Shown in pieces: positions 24,109 to 35,479 of a stretch of DNA of 64,000 nt (its first letter is position 1; every line of letters starts with the position of its first letter). The translations under genes and the position numbers were made by a program. The notes beneath the pieces were generated by a model, which was not told the origin of the DNA, made no database searches, and saw nothing but the letters and a program-made list of their open reading frames with translations. The DNA comes from Blastomyces gilchristii SLH14081 (Eukaryota > Ascomycota > Eurotiomycetes > Onygenales > Ajellomycetaceae), in contig NW_003101675.1 in NCBI RefSeq assembly GCF_000003855.2, forward strand, positions 1,676,379-1,740,378, given 5' to 3'.

Positions 24109-24234
24109 TAGACTGACCGTGTGACCGTGTCTGAAACCAGAACCAGATTATTTGATAGTCACATTACCAATTCAACCGATCTCATTATACGGTTTTAAGA
24201 TTATATAGTGATTTCATACTGTCTCACTGAGACT
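24109..24234 (+). mobile_element. Fragment of the hAT-derived MITE at the centre of palindrome 1
   Basis: Starts TAGACTGACCGTGTGACCGTG, the terminal inverted repeat of the hAT/MITE family at 32262, 48815-49320 and 61052, and runs about 126 bases collinear with 61052-61177 before breaking off at the right pol arm. The 5' terminus is intact; the 3' end and its target duplication are missing. Confidence 0.8.
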
Positions 24235-27150
24235 ATTATAATCTGAACTTCAAAATAATAAAGAGTCACTATTCTCTGTCTCTGATTGAGAATGTAATCA
24301 ACTGTCTCACAGAAGCTGTTATATTCACACAACTGAATATGATTAATATATATACACAGCTGTGAATACAGTCTGAGAATGAATGAAAGACTGTCTTTAG
24401 AACTGCACTGAGATTATTTAAATATCTAGTAATGTCTTTTGATTTGACTAATACTTTCATAGTATTTCAGTCTTTTATTAATAAAACACTTCATATATAT
24501 CTGAATATCTTTGTAATAATATATCTGAATTATGTGATGATATACTTTATAAAGAAGAAAGAATATACTGAGTATATATAAACTGTATTAAAGGTCTTAG
24601 ATAAGATAGAACTGTATATTAAGCTTATAAAGTATAACTTCAGTGTCTATCAGATTAATTTCCTAGAATATATAATCACTGCAGATGATATTCAGATGAA
24701 ATCTTTACAGATTAAGACTATTCTATTATAATCAGAGTTAACTAGTATTTATAAGATTCAGATCTTTCTGAGCTTTGTAAATTTTTATTGATAATTTATC
24801 TTTATATTTGTAAGAATCTTCTTAACTCTTACAGACATGTTGAAGAGTGAAAATAAGAAGAAGTTATTCTGTAAATAAAGAATGAAAAGATTGTTAAGAA
24901 GAGAGAGTTATGAGAACTTTTTTATCTCAGAAGCTCACAGAGTCTTTGTAAGATTGAAACAGATATTTATAGATATAATAATACTGTTTCACTTTAATCT
25001 CTTACTCTTAATCAGATTGAAGATAGATGTCTTCTTTTTTATAATTTCAGAAATAGTCTTATAACTACAGTTAAATAAGAACTGAGTTTCAGTAATCTTT
25101 TTCTTATAAAACATGTAACTCACAGAGATCAACTATAACATTTATAATCAGAAGCTTCTTATAATAGTGAAATTCTTTCATTACTGATATTACTACTTTA
25201 AGCCTCTTATAACAGTGATTACTATTAGAACTGATTATAATAGCTTATAATAGTGTACTTTAATTAAGAAACTCTTACAGTAGCAGATTTACTGAGCTCA
25301 GAGACTGAGTGAGTTCTGATTCAAGATAGAGTATATCAAGAGAACTAAGAACTTAGCAGACAGATTCTCTCACAGATCTGACTATGTTAAGAAGATCAGA
25401 ATAACAGATACAGAGAGACTAGAGAAGATAGAAAAGCTTTATAAAATACTCAGATTAAGTGTTATAAAGAGATTAACTGAAGAGTCTCTTAATTCTCTAT
25501 AAGTGAAGAGAGAAGAGAGAGAGAAGAAGTCTGTATAACTACTTTGTATAATACTGAGAGTTAATACTCTGAGAATCTTTGTGAGAATTCTTAAAGAGAG
25601 TATCTATAATCTGAAAGATTTGTAGACTTTAAGAAGCACTGTGAAAGATCTGATATAAGAAGAAACAGAGTATAAGTTTTTATAAGATCTTCTATTCAGA
25701 TTGTCTGAACTGTAATTAAACAATGAATATACTCAGTATATTTAAAAACTGCTTATAATAGAAACTAATCCTGTAGAAATAAAGAATTGAAGAGACTTAA
25801 ATAATCTCTTATAATAAGAGAACTGAATTTATATATCTATGAATGAGTTTCTATATATAAAACTTATTAAAAGATATCATAACTCTTCTCTAGCAGATTA
25901 TTTTATAAATACTAGAACTTTTAAGTTGTTTATAAGAAAATACTTCTGACTGAAGATATGAGAATTTATACAGAAGATAATGAATTCTTATACTATTTAT
26001 CAGAATTTACAGATAGTGCAGTTCAGATTATATAAAGAACTTACTTCTCTACTCATTTCACAGAAATCTTGAGAATAGCTAGAAATAAATACTCTTGTAA
26101 GTCTCTCTGAAAGTAAGAATATATATAATACCTGCTTTGACAGTGTGCTGATGATAGTAGATTACTTTATCAAGATAACATACTTTATACTCATCTGTAA
26201 GAACTTAAAGTTAAAGAATTTAACTTATATCTTTATCTATGATGCAATCTGATTGTATGAATTACTTATAAACATTGTCTCAGATAGAGAATTAATTTTT
26301 ATAGAGAAGTTCTAATCTGATCTGATGATTATACTGCAGATCTTATAAGATTTAAGTACAGCTTTTCATCAACAGACAGATGATCAGATAGAATATTTAA
26401 TAAGTATATTAAAACAGTATCTGCAGTGCTTTGTTAATTACAATTAGAATAACTCAGTGTATTTATTATCACTTATAGAGTTTATATATAATAACTCAAA
26501 GTATGTCAGCACAGAGAAAATTCTCTTTAAAATACTCACTGAGACTTATCTGCAGATAATCTTGATGAATCTGTAAGAGTATACTATAGAGTGTAGTAAT
26601 ATCTGTGAATAAGCTGAGAGAATTCAGAATATCTGAGAGAAAGCTTATAAATTCTTAAGAAAGACTCAAGAGTATCAGAAGAGATACTATAACTTTAAGT
26701 ATATTATAAAGAGTTTTAAGAAAGATGATAGAGTCTGACTAAGTCTAGAAAATATTATTATATAAAGATCTAGTAAGAAGCTGAATCTCTTACAGATAGA
26801 GTCTTATAAGATTATGAAGAAAGTTAGTTCACAGTTTTATAGATTAAAACTATCATCTGAGTTATAAATATATAATATTTTTCATATCTCTTTGCTTTAT
26901 AAATATAAGAAACTCTTAGAAGAGAACTCTATGACTCATTACTCTATTTACAAAGTATTAGAGAGTGAAAGAGAATATCAGATTAAAGAGATTATTATCT
27001 CAGAGAAGTAAGATTATAAGCTCTGATTCAAGATTCAGTGATAAGAGTATTCTGATAAGATGAATAAGTTCACTTAAGAATTATTTAGATAGATAAGATA
27101 TCTGTAAAAGCTGAGACATAACTTTCATACTGTGAATTCTGATAAGTTAG
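24231..27150 (+). pseudogene. Gypsy family C pol, plus-strand arm with integrase and chromodomain
   Basis: Starts inside RT at the DYxxLN motif. RT block B follows (FRTALRLFKYLVMSFDLTN near 24390), with a YLNYV sequence where YLDD is expected (near 24515). RNase H includes ORF 24882-25064. Integrase has the DDE region near 26120-26390 (a TAFHQQTDDQIEYL block is typical of Gypsy integrases). The C-terminus near 26960-27140 reads YQIKEIIISEK..., KLWFKIQWWEYSD, FHTVNSDK, the pattern of a chromodomain, so this is a chromovirus. Stops are frequent. Confidence 0.82.
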
Positions 27151-28679
27151 AATGACACAGTCTTTGTCAAGAATCTGATTATAATAAAGATATTAACACT
27201 GTTATTTATAAATTCTAATCTATAAGATAATGAGTTTCTACTCAGATAAACAGTCTGCAGTGTATATAAAGAGAAGAAGAAATCATATTCTTATTAAAGT
27301 TAAAAAATAAAGAAAATAAAAACATCTACAAACACAATTTAAAGATTAATAAAGAAAAAAAAAAGAAAATTCATATTTATATTCTTAATATCTGTAACAA
27401 TTAATTCTCTCATGACTATTAATTCTTCTCTTTAAAGAAGTAGAGAGTATTATACCTACAGTACAGACAATTATTATATTTAATATAAAGACTGTCAGAA
27501 ATACACAGACTTCAGAGAAGTCAGATATCAGAGTATACACTGTTACAGCAGAATCTTGAGAGCTGGCTATCTGTGTGTGTAATCAGATATCTCTTACAAA
27601 GCTGTGTTTACTTTCTCAGTTATAGTGAAGTATTCAGCTCAGAAATAATTAAGATATGAAGAGAAAATCCACCTATTCAGATTAACTCTTATTATGAATT
27701 TATGACATTTACATTGTCTTGATTATCTGAATTTTATAAGTACTCAGAAACTCATCTCTTATTAATAATAAGATTATAAAAATACACTGTAGTGTGAGAA
27801 CTGTTGATAGAGAATCTAGACATATTTACATATATCTGATCAGAGATTGTATGAGTAGAGAAGAGATAATCATAGATTCACAGAGCTGCAGAGAGTACTG
27901 ACAGCACTGAGAGCTTTGCAGAAACTGTTAACTAGAATCTGTAACAAATTACTTATGAAAAGACTTACAGTAAAGAGTAAAACTGCACTACTTAAAGTCA
28001 GAAACTAATCTGAGAGAGACACAGAGTTAACTGCTGATCTGAAATTTGAGTACAGTGTCAGAGCTGAAGAAGATGAAGATACTATTATAAATAGTAACAT
28101 CTCTGCTTCATCAGCCAGTAAAAAGTAATCAGAGAAGTTACAGAAATGCTTATAAGAAGCTCAGCAGTAGTCAGATATTATTTATAAAAATATTGCAATT
28201 GAAAAAATTTTTATTCTTGAGAAGTTCTTAAATTAATATATGAATATTGTTAGAAACACTCTCTCTCTATTATCTGAGTGAAAACACCTCACAGATGAAT
28301 AAGAATACTCACAGTTTATAAGAATAAGAGCTGTTATAGAAAAAGAGAAAAGAAGATAAGATTTCACAGACAGATCTGAGATATTTATACTACTCTAAAG
28401 AGATTTGTTTATACTATGAGTGATCTCACAGAATAGTCGGATCACTCTAATAAATAAAGAGTAATTATAAATTACAGATCTGAATCTTTCTATATAACTA
28501 TAAAAAGTAATTGCAGACTGTAAATATCTTGATTCTACAATTCTACAGAGTTGATGAAAGAATGGAAAATTTCTCACAATTCTACAGTGTTAAAGAATGG
28601 TGATTCATAAGAATAAGTGAAAGATTAACTTATGAATACTTCTCTTTAATAGAGATAATCTTACAGAAAGTGATTCATC
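27151..28679 (+). pseudogene. Unidentified 3' ORF region of Gypsy family C
   Basis: About 1.5 kb between chromodomain and LTR. A purine-rich stretch (27300-27370) comes first. From about 27890 to 28570 one plus-strand frame is protein-like, interrupted by stops that fit mutated Gln, Trp or Arg codons: LQRVLTALRALQKLLTRICN, then an acidic segment (AEEDEDTIINSNISASS), then a helical Gln/Glu-rich segment (EKLQKCL, YKNIAIEKIFILEKFL). No family recognised. Its place downstream of integrase matches the extra ORFs of families A and B. It could alternatively be host or other-element DNA captured there. Confidence 0.45.
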
Positions 28680-29247
28680 TGTGAAATGAATCTGTGTAAT
28701 GATTACATAAGAATCTCACAGAAATGATTAAGAGTCAACTGAAACTCTTCTATATAAAAGATGTGAGATGAATTTATATAGTAGTCAGAGAAAGATCTGC
28801 AGGTTATAAAGAATCTCACAGAATAAGAAACTGAGTAACAGACTCTTTTCTCTTTATAATAATAAGGGATTTTTTCTCACTGAGGTTTTTTTTTATAGAT
28901 GTGAAGGATTTTTGATGAGTATCACTGCAGTGCTGAGTCTGATTCTATGAAATTACTCAGTGAAAGGCTTCATGAATGAAGTCTTAGAGAGAAAGAAATA
29001 TGTAAGAAATGTCACTTCTCACAGATTCTTTACCTCTATTCCTATCTCTTATATAATTAATAAAGTTAACTATACACAACTATATAGACTGAAGTTCATG
29101 AATACTATTTACAACTCAGCTTAAATGCTATTATATATTTAATCTTTACATTTATCTATCTACTGTGAATACTTCTAGTAGTTAACAGTACATATCACGT
29201 CAAGCTGCAAACACCTGAATAATCGCCTGCGAGCACTTATTCTTACA
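28680..29247 (+). repeat. LTR of Gypsy family C
   Basis: About 568 bases from TGTGAAATGAATCTGTG to GAGCACTTATTCTTACA, TG...CA ended. It matches 58139-58713 over its whole length. It ends directly against family-A sequence (29248). Position after pol C suggests the 3' LTR of that element, but no 5' LTR is visible and no target duplication could be tested. Confidence 0.75.
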
Positions 29248-30857
29248 AAACAGCTCATTCTCATAATAACATCTCAGATAAGACGTACAAGCCTTATATC
29301 TGCAGGTGTAAAAGAGTACAACATCTGTGTTTCTGTTTCTGAAAACACAGATATCTTTTATCTGCATTATGAAGTCAGATAATAGATATCAGAGAATAGA
29401 CTGATACAGATCTATCATCTTAAAGAAATTTATCAGAGCAGATATATCTACAATATTGAATTTAATAATTATAAAAAGTTTCTCAATATCTGTGAATATT
29501 ATAACTTCATATACAATGAAACTTATAATAATTTCTTCTAGAAAAATCAGTATTAGAAGAGAAGAAGAAAAAGAAAAAAAAACTTACAATCTTAACACTG
29601 TTGAGAAGAGAAGTAATTCTTCAGTATAAATGAATAATTATCTCATTATAAATATTTAAGTATCTGCAATCAAGCTTTAAATAGTTATATTATATACTGT
29701 CTTTGTACAATAAATTGTTCTAGAGATTAGTAAAAAGAGCAGACGTGTACACACTGAGAAATGTGATTTATCAAGTCTACACAACATCTCTTTGAAATAA
29801 AAAGAGTGGATAATGAAAGCAGAAGTAATAGCAGAGACAGAGAGAGTAGAAGTAGCAGCAGTAGAAGTAGTAGAAGTGAGAATCATGAGAATAGAGATAG
29901 CAGAAGCAGGAGAATCAGATACAGAAGCAAGTGTAGAAGATTAAGAGAAAGTGACGGAGAAAGAAACAGAGAGAATAGAGAAAGATGTAAGAGACTCAGT
30001 TATATATAACACAGACAATTTCTTCATTATTATATTCTTCAAGTTCTTGATTAATAATTTAATATTAAGATGTTTATTATCATTTGCAGATACAGATCTG
30101 TCAATATATGAAGATTCTATATAAATTAAAATAAACATATCAGTATCTGTGTTTATATGTAATTAGAAAACACAATCAGATACTCACTAAGAAAAGAAGA
30201 TTGAAGATATATAAGAAGATAAAGAAGATATGTTATTCATAATAGTATATTCTGATAATTATTAGAAGATAAACAAGTTCTGATTATATTTTACAATATA
30301 TTACACTTACTGCTAATAAACTGCCTGATATAAGCACTACAGTGATGCTTATTATGAAAACAGAGAGTCATTGTCAGAAATGTATACAATGTAATAGATG
30401 AACAGATTGAAAAGAGCTTGATAAAGAAGAAAATACAGAAATCTTGAATAAGATAATAATGTTTAACAATGATGATAATGAAGAAGATGATTAAAGAATG
30501 AAAAAAGTGAGTAAATAAGTGATATAATGTAGTGAAAGTTTCTTTGTATACTTTGTATAGAGTGTAAGAAGAATGCTAGTCAGATCAGAGATAGACTGTA
30601 CAATTACAAGTACTAGCAGTGTGTTAATCCGCATGAAGCTAGAGCTTACATTGTGATTACATAAGTGTGACTGAATCTGATAAGAGAGAATGTAATTTGA
30701 AAGAATGTATAACTGCTGAATAATAACACAGTTACTTCTGAACATACTTACAAATGTAAAGAGGCTATAGTAGCCACTAATTAATTTAGTATAATGTATA
30801 TAAGAAGCCGGTGTATGTCTGTAATTGTACGCTGACTTAAGCAACCTTTGAATCACA
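29248..30857 (+). mobile_element. 3' fragment of a second Gypsy family A element, with LTR
   Basis: Collinear with 43632-45247 of the complete family-A element. It holds the same unidentified ORF (a VKEYNICVSVSENTDIF block near 29315, collinear with 43700; the acidic segment 29806-30009 region) and an LTR at 30691-30857 (TGTAATTT...GAATCACA, 167 bases). The upstream part of the element is missing where the C-family LTR begins. It is more mutated than the copy ending at 45247. Confidence 0.8.
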
Positions 30858-31169
30858 ATAACCTGTGAAAGGTGTAAAGCTTACTTGATTGAAAAGATTG
30901 CTAGTTTGTGAGAAGTTATATAGTGAAAGAATTAGTAAGCCAGATCACGTGGCCTGACACATAGTTAATGTAATCAATCACTCAACACCTGCGTACACTT
31001 AATACCTGCTTAATCTTCATTTTTTTATTTATCTTTAAACACTCATAATATGTACTACAAAGCAGTTATATAAGCAGCAATTGATGATTTGAATATATAA
31101 TTGATCTCTAATTACACTGAGACTGCAAAAAAATATGAAATCAGTTGATATATATTATTATGATGATAT
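30858..31169. other. Spacer between two family-A copies, partly unmutated
   Basis: 312 bases without a recognised gene. The first half keeps CpG and CC/GG steps (GCCAGATCACGTGGCC, ACACCTGCGTACAC). It is the DNA next to the target of the complete A element, and by position may be the 5' end of the Fot1-like element that resumes at 45252. Confidence 0.35.
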
Positions 31170-31336
31170 TGTGATTCGGAAGAACGTACGACTGTCGGAT
31201 AATAACGCGGCCGCTTCTGAACTTGCTTACAAATGTAAAGAGGCCATAGCGGCCACTAATTAATTTAGTGTATGATATATAAGAAGCCAGTGTACACCTG
31301 TAATTGTACACTGACTCAAGCAACCTTTGAATTACA
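31170..31336 (+). repeat. 5' LTR of Gypsy family A
   Basis: 167 bases, TGTGATTC...GAATTACA. It keeps GC-rich pieces lost in other copies (GCGGCCGC at 31208-31215; GGCCATAGCGGCC near 31240) and a TATATAA box near 31278. A hairpin, GCCAGTGTACA - CCTGTAAT - TGTACACTGAC, follows. It is the best preserved of the three A LTRs in the window. Confidence 0.85.
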
Positions 31337-31345
31337 TCTGATAGC

Positions 31346-32253
31346 ATGTCTAAAAATCAGTGAGAAGCACAGGCTTCTTCAGAGCATGATAATTCTGTCT
31401 ATGAAGTGATTTATAGTTATCATATCAGTGTGGTTCTAGAACATCTTAAAAGATAGTATATAAAGAGTGATGAGTGAAAGAGCATCTGATTGATACTACT
31501 TTGCTTATTAAGAGAAAACTTCATGCTCAGGTGAATGCCATGTATACAAATGAATGAGATGTGAGAAAAGAGATGAGAGTGATGAATCAGATTCAAAGAA
31601 GTTCACTCTCTATCTAAAAGAAGAATAAAAAGAGGAAATGATTATCATCAGAGTTATATAATAATAACAGAAATTATATAATAATATAGTGATATAATAA
31701 TACAGTAATATAACAATAGACATTGTACAATTAATGAGAAATCACTGAAATGAATATCTTTTCTAGTTAATATAAACAACACTCTTCTCTGCTATCTGAA
31801 CTGAAAGATATACAGAATCTCTCAGAGAATTTACTTGAAATAGTAAGAAAAGCAGCTGAAATCACTGAACTGAAATCAAAGCTCTGTATATATATAAGAA
31901 TTCTAAATGAGATCAAGATCTTGTATATGCAGTGACAGGCTGAGATAGAAGTCAAATAATAATTGACATTCACTGCAGATCAAGTATTCACTATAAAGAG
32001 CTTCACTGACACAATCACTATTATTAATAAGAATAGAGAAAACCAGGTCTTAGACCTGCAGCAGGAGATTGAATGTTTACACAGATAGATAACTACACTG
32101 AATCTGAAGATCTTATCATAATTGTTTACAATCTCTTCAGAAGTGTACACATTATCAGAGATCACTGTGCAGAATGAGAATCTGAGTATGAAATATATCA
32201 AGCTAGAAGATCTGTCAGAGTTATCAAGCTTTAATAGTAACTGAAAAAATAAT
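31346..32253 (+). pseudogene. Gypsy A gag, N-terminal part (split by hAT)
   Basis: ATG at 31346, ten bases after the LTR. The frame has TGA stops at likely Trp or Arg codons. From about 31750 an open, helical, Leu/Glu-rich segment (SELKDIQNLSENLLEIVRKA, ITELKSKL) suggests a coiled coil typical of Gag. It is interrupted at 32254-32261 by the hAT element and resumes at 38087. Low sequence conservation of Gag means the name rests mainly on position. Confidence 0.55.
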
Positions 32254-32631
32254 GCTGTAATTAGACTGACTGTGTGACCGTGTCTGAGATCAGAACTAAA
32301 CTTTACAGTTGTTACATTGTCTAAAAGCATTACTTCTGATCATGATTTGTATTTATCACATTGATTTCAAATCACATTATTTTAAATATTAAAGATCTCA
32401 GATTCACTTTTCAAATAAAAATCTAGTTTCAGATAAAGAATATGTTTGAATTCTTAGTCACATTTTCATTCTGACCTCATTATTGAAAATGACATTAAAT
32501 AAGATCATGAAATCATTTCTCACTTACATAATATCATAACATAGTACTCATTTGTTGAAAATTTAATAGAGAGTATTATCAAATATCATTACTTTTCTGA
32601 ACACAGATCATAATTAATATCATTTTAATTA

Positions 32632-32812
32632 AAAAAAAAAATATAAAATACAAAAAATAATAAAAAAACAAAAAACAAAATAACAAGAAAAAAAAAGAGA
32701 AAGAAAAAAAGAAGAGAAAGAAAAAAAGAGAAAGAAAGAGAAAGAAAAAAAAATAAAAAATAAAAGAAAAAGAAAAAAATAAAAAATAAAAATAAAAAAA
32801 AATCAAGATTAC
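32632..32812. repeat. A/purine-rich tract inside the hAT element
   Basis: About 180 bases almost entirely A with some G and T. Phe-rich minus-strand ORFs here follow from this composition and are not genes. Confidence 0.8.
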
Positions 32813-33901
32813 AGAGCTGTAGTATTCTTAAAATACTCACTTCTCAGAGTCTTTACAATATTTATTATCAACTGTGTATCTCTCACAGTGAGAATAACAC
32901 AGCTGTAATGAGTTATTATCTTAACATTATCTAATAAATAATCAGTATATATCTATATAAATGTGAATAATTAGAAAATATACACTTAAAAAGTGTGATC
33001 AGAGTGAACTCTGCTGCTACTTGAATAGTATCAAGAACAGAACACTGAAATCAATAATTTCTCTCATCAATTTCATAGACAAGATGTGTGAAGATAATCT
33101 TGAGAAATATAAGATCTTCTGACTTCTGATAGAAATGAATCTCATGAAGAGACTCTATTTTCATCATATCAGAGACTGAGTGTTATTAAAAAGTGTTACT
33201 TCAATGTATATACACTTACTGCAGCAATTCACTCTCTGCACATATGATCAAGAATTGCAGCTTTTTCACATCACACAGCTCTCTCTGAGATGCTGCTGCT
33301 GATTTACAACTCACACAGTCTCTCAGTTCAGTACACACTATGTATATACAGCTCTGCATACTGAGGTCATGTTGATTATTATGACCTGATGTGGTACTCA
33401 CTTTTCACAGGCCATGTTTCATTTGATTGAAAGAGAGGGAGAATACAACTGCTGTGTTATTTAAGAAGAAAATGAATAATTGAATCTATAGAAGATAATT
33501 TGATTTCTTCTGTATTTGAAATTTGATTAGTCTATACTCTTCAATTTGAGAGTTTCTGAGAGTGTTTTAATAGTTTTCATATCAGCTTGAAATTAGTGAT
33601 TGATTGAAGAAGAGAAAAGAGAGAAGAAAGAAATGAGAATAACTTATCTTTATAATATGAAAACAGAGAATTGCTGTAATCATTTATTCTAGTAACAAAG
33701 ATCTGTTTTCTGCATGTATTTCTGATATAGATTATATAATAACTGCATATAAAGAATATTAACAGTGCATATATTGAATGAAGATGATATTGCTATGCAA
33801 TACTGTAGCTGTTTCTGTACATTACTGAAAGCTGTTAATATTTTCTTTAAGTCTCTTTATATTTGATAAGTCAGTAATATATTTCAATACACTCTTTCTT
33901 T

Positions 33902-33950
33902 CATTATCATTATTATCATTATCATCATCATCACTATTATCACTATTATC

Positions 33951-33982
<32 letters not shown>

Positions 33983-33993
33983 CATTATTATTA
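33902..33993. repeat. TCATTA / TCATCA microsatellite inside the hAT element
   Basis: About 90 bases of ATTATC, ATC and ATT units in tandem with little interruption. Confidence 0.8.
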
Positions 33994-34039
33994 TATCATT
34001 TCTAGTCATCTCTTCTGCTTTCACTCTTCTTCAACACTT

Positions 34040-34860
34040 ATTAAAATCAATCATGTCATCTCTCTTCAAATATTCTGCGGTTCTGCAGACTATCAAGACA
34101 CGTGAGCATTATTACAGATTGAAGAAAGAGAAGAAGAAGATATTTAAGTAAGAGAAGACAGATCATAAGACACATTATAATATCTTGAAGAGACTCTGTA
34201 AGAGAGTAGAATGATAACAATTTTAAGTAACATCTCTGATAGATTTAGACTGAACTAAGTATAGAAATAATGCAGATGACATCATCTGTGAGAGATTGAA
34301 GAAGAAGACAGTGAAGAGTCTCATATAGCAGCAGTGAAATCAGAAGAAGTTCTGAGAATGATTTGAGATCAAGATGAAGAGAGAGAGAGAGAAGAAGAGT
34401 GTTACTATAAATAAGCAGTGATAGAAGAAGATTGAGAGAGTGTTAAAGTAGAAGATAAAGAAGTCAAAACTGATAAGTCTTTTATTTATTGAGAGATAAT
34501 AATTTTTGATAATACTTCTGTTCTCTAATTAATTAGCAGAAGCTGGCAGAGAAGAAGGGAATTGAAGCCTTGTTCAGGTCTCAAATACACTTCATGATTC
34601 AGAATATTGAGAAGACAGCTCTACTCTCTGAGCATGTCAATCTGCTTATCACTGAGATGAAACCTGAGATAGCAGACCAGGAAATGCAGGATTTTAAGAC
34701 ACAGATTGACCTGACTGAGAGAGAGCAGTAAAAATCCTTCTCTGAGAAGACAGTGAAGAGAGATTTTAAGATGATTATTACCTCAGATAAGAAGAAGAAG
34801 AAGAAGAAGAAGAATGAGAAGTGAATTATAAAGAATGATAAGAAGAATGAGAAAGAGTAG
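34040..34860 (+). pseudogene. Unidentified coding-like region of the hAT element
   Basis: MSSLFKYSAVLQTIKTREHY starts near 34052, followed by Lys/Arg-rich sequence with TAA/TGA stops at likely Gln/Trp positions. After an AT-rich, intron-like stretch (about 34480-34540) another frame reads LAEKKGIEALFRS, NIEKTALLSEHVNLLITEMK, DFKTQIDLTERE, ending in a Lys run (AAG)n at 34789-34814. It may be an upstream exon or DNA-binding part of the transposase, or a separate accessory gene. I do not recognise the family. Confidence 0.45.
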
Positions 34861-35479
34861 AAAGATGATGAGTAGAAAAAGTTTTTTTCTTTTTATATTA
34901 GTTAGTTATAAGTTCATAATTATTAATAATTGAAATTAATTTTGAGTTTTTAAAAATTATTGTACAAGTTGTAATCAAGTCAGGAATAATATATATATAT
35001 ATATATATATTTAACTATCATGATTCACAAATCACTATAATGTATAAGTATCAACATTTTTTCAACATTGATATTCACAATATTAATATATTTTTAATAA
35101 TATTATCTGATAATGCAATTTAGTAATACTCTCTTTCACAATATTAATATATTTCAAGAAATATGACAGAGATTAATTAAGATTGTTTATTTACTTTTAT
35201 ACATTAATGATATTCAATCTGAGTTAGTATTAAAATTATAACTAAGCTAAGAAATAGAATTATTTTCTCTTATATTAATTCTTCTTACACACATCAGTGA
35301 TCAGTTATTGAAAATAAATTATTATCTTTCTTAAATTATTATCATATCTTCTGAATTCACTTCTTTCACTTCTTTTACTTCTATTGAAGATTTACAAACT
35401 CTTTAAGAAATCACTATGAATTATAAAGTCTATATTATTTATAATTCAATACAGAATACTCTCTTTTAATTATGATGAA

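Larger units (their letters stand above)
21788..26336. repeat. Large inverted repeat of Gypsy C pol (palindrome 1)
   Basis: The left arm 21788-23893 (pol on the minus strand) and right arm 24231-26336 (pol on the plus strand) are reverse complements over about 2.1 kb, apparently without length change. The differences seen are mostly transitions. They are separated by about 340 bases: the 5' continuation of the left pol gene (23894-24108) and a MITE fragment (24109-24234). The shared AGACT at 24230-24234 fits both the MITE and the pol sequence, a microhomology at the join. Confidence 0.85.

Noticed and set aside
29806..30009. Arg/Ser-rich ORF resembling an SR protein (also 44205-44405)
   Set aside because: Out-of-frame reading of the GA-rich acidic segment of the Gypsy A extra ORF; stops on both sides.
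31208..31250. NotI site (GCGGCCGC) and GGCC-N5-GGCC motif suggesting vector or adaptor contamination
   Set aside because: The same segment occurs in mutated form in two other LTR copies (30691-30857, 45081-45247), so it is genuine LTR sequence.
32579..32840. Phe-rich minus-strand ORFs that look like membrane proteins
   Set aside because: Caused by an A-rich tract inside the hAT element.
33902..33993. Possible CRISPR-like or satellite array
   Set aside because: Simple microsatellite without spacers.
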